Source: Sphingobacteriaceae bacterium (GTDB taxonomy: Bacteria > Bacteroidota > Bacteroidia > B-17B0 > Aurantibacillaceae). From it: 64,000 nucleotides of DNA. Positions 61,401 to 64,000 of this stretch are shown here, piece after piece. Each line of letters opens with the position of its first letter. Within the stretch, counting starts at the first letter, position 1. The notes beneath the pieces were generated by a model. That model was not told the origin of the DNA. It did not search any database and saw only the letters and a program-made list of their open reading frames with translations. The position numbers and the translations under genes are program-made. The stretch lies in contig JADJLA010000009.1 of NCBI GenBank assembly GCA_016705695.1, forward strand, positions 80,620-144,619, in the 5' to 3' direction.

Positions 61401-61735
61401 AACGCTTCTTCTAAAATATCATCTAAAGCATCTTCCAGTTTTTTGGTGATCACTTTCTCTATGTCATCTATTTCCTTGTAAAGATCTTCCTTTTCATTAA
61501 CATCCATATCAGGATTCGATTCGATCTTAGCCTTGATGGTTAATATCTCATCATTTTCCGCTTTTATGGAATCTTGCAATTTTAATTTAAGATCGTGTGA
61601 TTTGGCGCGTAATTGATCATCGCTAACACCTGAAAGACCTTTAAAAATTTCGTTAATAGCGTCTACTCTTGATTGAAGTCCCTTTATATCTTTTTCACTC
61701 TTAGTACCAAATAATTTCTTGAGAAGATCGAACAT
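58439..61735 (-). CDS. secA: Preprotein translocase motor ATPase SecA
   Basis: 1098 residues, the longer Bacteroidota form. Q-motif region [20 protein letters not shown], Walker A MATGEGKT near residue 195, [20 protein letters not shown] (Walker B), insertion regions around residues 320-450, [36 protein letters not shown], the HSD/HWD region with [13 protein letters not shown], and a C-terminal zinc site [17 protein letters not shown]. Drives Sec export. Transcribed alone, with a terminator after it. Confidence 0.98.
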   Translation of the reverse strand: [1098 protein letters not shown]

Positions 61736-61910
61736 GTGATGATTTTTTATTTTAGCCTATAAATGTAGCAATTTTTGACGATAAACGATTTTGATGAAAT
61801 GAACAAAATTGTTAAGAAGCTGTCTAATTTCTGCACTTATAAAGCGGTTTCTACCACTTATAATAGCAAATATTATACTTATCTTACAAACGCTTATATT
61901 TAGTGCAAGT

Positions 61911-64000
61911 ATGTCAGTCAGGATCTTACGTCTTTCTATCACCATTACGCTGCTTCTTAGCACCTGCGCATTCTCGCAACAATATTACTTTAAAAATTAT
62001 AGCGCCGAAAATGGCATGCCATTTGTGCAGGTTTATGCCATTTTTCAGGATAGTAAAGGGTTTTTGTACACTGGCGGGTACAATGGTTTAAGCCGGTTTG
62101 ATGGAAAGCAATTTACCAATATTAATTACAAAACAGGTCTTGCTGATAATTATGTTAATGCTATTTGCGAAGACAGAAAAGGAAGGATAATTGTTGCTAC
62201 AAAAAATGGCATCTCTATTGTTGTAAATAACAAAGTAAGTAAAGAAAAGATAAACGGTTTGGCTCCCGGTATCAACATTATGAGCTTGGAAATGGATGAA
62301 AATGGCGATGTTTTATTAGGTACGGCATCGGGATTGTTTTTGATGAAGGGTGAAAACGTTACTAAAATTGAAGGCGCGGATAATGTAGAGATCCATGATA
62401 TTTTAGTTGTTGATAAAAGGATCTATTGCGCAACTAATAAAGGATTATTAAAACTAGATCAAGGAAAACCGCAACTTGTTACTGTAAAAAATGGCCTCTC
62501 GAGCAACAATATCAATTGCATTGCTGTTAGCGAGAACAAAGGCACATTGGCTTTAGGAACTTTAAATGGTTTAAATTTTTATGATCTAAAAACAGGCAAG
62601 ATACTTACGTATTTTGTAGAGAATGGATTAATAGATAATAACGTAAGCTGTCTTTTGTATCAAAGCGATAATAGTTTGTGGATAGGCTCGCAAACGGGAC
62701 TTATAAAATTTGAGAGAAGAGAATTTAATTACTATAATATTTCTTACGATAATAATTCTAATATCATCCGATGTATTCTTCGGGATATGGAAGGAAATAT
62801 GTGGTTGGGTACACATAGCGGTATTTATCGTTACAGAGATAATTCATTTTCAACATTTGATAAAATAAACGGTCCGGGAAACGCATTTATTTTTGAGATC
62901 TTTCAAAAGGAAAAGGATCTTTTTGTGTGTAGCGAGAATAATGGTGTTTATAAATATTCTCAGGGATATTTTAAACGATATGGAATTTCGGAGGGATTAC
63001 CAAGCAATGTGAGTAGAAGCGGTTGTGTGGATAAGAACGGAAGAGTGTTCTTTGAAACAGATGCCGGCGTTGTTGAATTTAAGAACGAGCGCTTTACTAA
63101 AGTCACGATATCAAAGCGGATCAGATCGCCACACTATAAATTGTTTTGCGATAAGGGAAATGTGAATTGGCTTGGCGGTACAAATGGTGTATCAACTTTT
63201 TCTTTTGATCCTTCAGGACGCATTGATACAAATTTCATCAAGCTTCCAACAACTTCGGAAGATTTTATGGTTACCGATATTTGCGAAGATAACGAAGGTT
63301 ATAAATGGATCTCGGCATATCAAGCCGGATTGTATAAAATAAAGGGAACAACTATTGAAGATATTGGAAAGAAACTTGGCATTGAAAAGAACGATTATAT
63401 TTCGGTAAGAAATACCAAGAAAACAATGTTTGTTGGTACCTTGAATGGCTTACTTGCTATTGACCTAAAAACAAATTCATATAAATACATTAAAAGTGAG
63501 GACGGATTAATTTCTGATATTATTTATTCTATTGGTTTTGCAAAAAGTCAAACCGTTTTGTGGGTAGGTACTAATATTGGGATCAGCGCATTAGATGTGG
63601 CTGAATTTGAAAGATCGGGGATATTAAAAATATCTTCTTATGGCAAGAACGAAGGTTTTGCCGGAATCGAATGTAATACCAATGGTGTTTTTGAAGATGA
63701 TAATGGCGCGGTGTGGTTTGGCACTATTAGTGGATTGATAAAATATCTTCCTAATAATTATGAGCCAAATAAAACATTGAATAAAACAAACATTTACAAT
63801 TATAAATTAGGGGATATTGATACTGTTTTATCTTCAGGGGCTGAAATTAAATACAGCTATAACAATATCTCATTTTATTATAGAGGAATTTGCCTAACCG
63901 ATCCCGACAAAGTTTTGTATAAAAAGAAACTGGAAGGGTATGATAAAGACTTTTGTTTGCCAAGCGAGGATGATAATGCTAAATATTCAAATTTAGCTCC
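61911..64000 (+). CDS. Ligand-sensing beta-propeller regulator (two-component-type), truncated by window edge
   Basis: About 696 residues to the end of the window, no stop reached. Signal peptide (VRILRLSITITLLLSTCAFSQ), then many propeller blades of the Reg_prop type, each ending in the pattern G(x)nG(L/I)xxF/Y: FQDSKGFLYTGGYNGLSRFD, SDNSLWIGSQTGLIKFE, DMEGNMWLGTHSGIYRYRDN, WVGTNIGISAL and DDNGAVWFGTISGLIKYLPN. A Y_Y_Y-like domain begins near residue 640 (IKYSYNNISFYYRGICLTDP). Full proteins of this class end in a histidine kinase, a LuxR HTH or a diguanylate cyclase-like part; which one is not visible here. Confidence 0.9.
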   Translation, partial: MSVRILRLSITITLLLSTCAFSQQYYFKNYSAENGMPFVQVYAIFQDSKGFLYTGGYNGLSRFDGKQFTNINYKTGLADNYVNAICEDRKGRIIVATKNGISIVVNNKVSKEKINGLAPGINIMSLEMDENGDVLLGTASGLFLMKGENVTKIEGADNVEIHDILVVDKRIYCATNKGLLKLDQGKPQLVTVKNGLSSNNINCIAVSENKGTLALGTLNGLNFYDLKTGKILTYFVENGLIDNNVSCLLYQSDNSLWIGSQTGLIKFERREFNYYNISYDNNSNIIRCILRDMEGNMWLGTHSGIYRYRDNSFSTFDKINGPGNAFIFEIFQKEKDLFVCSENNGVYKYSQGYFKRYGISEGLPSNVSRSGCVDKNGRVFFETDAGVVEFKNERFTKVTISKRIRSPHYKLFCDKGNVNWLGGTNGVSTFSFDPSGRIDTNFIKLPTTSEDFMVTDICEDNEGYKWISAYQAGLYKIKGTTIEDIGKKLGIEKNDYISVRNTKKTMFVGTLNGLLAIDLKTNSYKYIKSEDGLISDIIYSIGFAKSQTVLWVGTNIGISALDVAEFERSGILKISSYGKNEGFAGIECNTNGVFEDDNGAVWFGTISGLIKYLPNNYEPNKTLNKTNIYNYKLGDIDTVLSSGAEIKYSYNNISFYYRGICLTDPDKVLYKKKLEGYDKDFCLPSEDDNAKYSNLA

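Noticed and set aside
1..64000. CRISPR array, integrase, transposase or phage genes
   Set aside because: No direct-repeat array and no recognisable mobile-element protein was found on either strand.

Overview
This window is a chromosomal stretch from a low-GC member of the Bacteroidota. The sequence support is: exact copies of the phylum-specific -7 promoter box (TAnnTTTG) ahead of many genes, four secreted proteins with type IX secretion (T9SS) C-terminal sorting domains (8979, 12407, 47779, 49646), a PorG/DUF6089-like barrel, a GWxTD lipoprotein, BT_3928-like and CCC-motif/DUF2752 membrane proteins, and a primary sigma factor of the short Bacteroidota type. I cannot name the genus. The gene set is mostly core housekeeping; I see no prophage, transposase, CRISPR array or rRNA.

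Layout. 1-1866: edge of an M16 peptidase, a DUF7793-like protein and a nitronate monooxygenase. 1970-5677: T9SS-type barrel, then DUF1573 lipoprotein - yajC - YbbR - coaE - small helical protein. 5652-10487: PD40 propeller protein and dolichol-phosphate-mannose-type GT2 (minus), DoxX-type protein and a T9SS-exported CotH kinase (plus). 10637-17973: DUF349 protein, a 1117-residue PKD/T9SS adhesin, CCC-motif/DUF2752 pair, Wzx-type flippase. 18-20 kb: repeat-derived spacer, tRNA-His, DUF2461, AI-2E transporter. 20.3-26.1 kb: GWxTD lipoprotein, UPF0173 hydrolase, parA-parB, a propeller lipoprotein. 26.1-29.3 kb: M48 protease operon.

29.3-39.7 kb is a co-directional minus-strand block: barrel protein, two tandem front-end-type fatty acid desaturases, rpoD, a cold-shock protein, a DEAD-box RNA helicase, a small helical protein, a GT9 glycosyltransferase, dapD, dgkA-type kinase, cytidylate kinase and mltG. 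It looks like a cold/envelope adaptation neighbourhood. It is also where nearly all broken frames lie: single-base indels, many in homopolymers, disrupt conserved genes (cmk, mltG, both desaturases, helicase, GT9), which argues for uncorrected sequencing errors more than for gene decay.

39.7-44.2 kb continues the minus operon with a seven-heme cytochrome/TPR lipoprotein, GNAT enzyme, dapF and two unknowns. 44.3-53 kb is mainly plus strand: HtrA protease, LMW tyrosine phosphatase, (minus) ferredoxin, LuxC-type acyl-CoA reductase, T9SS proteins, an ABC ATPase with an apparent ATC start codon, and an LTA-synthase-like sulfatase. 53-62 kb is minus strand: accC-accB, a four-gene operon of secreted proteins of unknown function (55200-58141) with one CsgG/LpoB-like member, and secA. 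The right edge is the start of a ligand-sensing propeller regulator. The best candidates for something undescribed are the 55.2-58.1 kb operon, an intrinsic terminator embedded in the YbbR coding sequence, and the cold-shock/sigma factor coupling at 33.3 kb.
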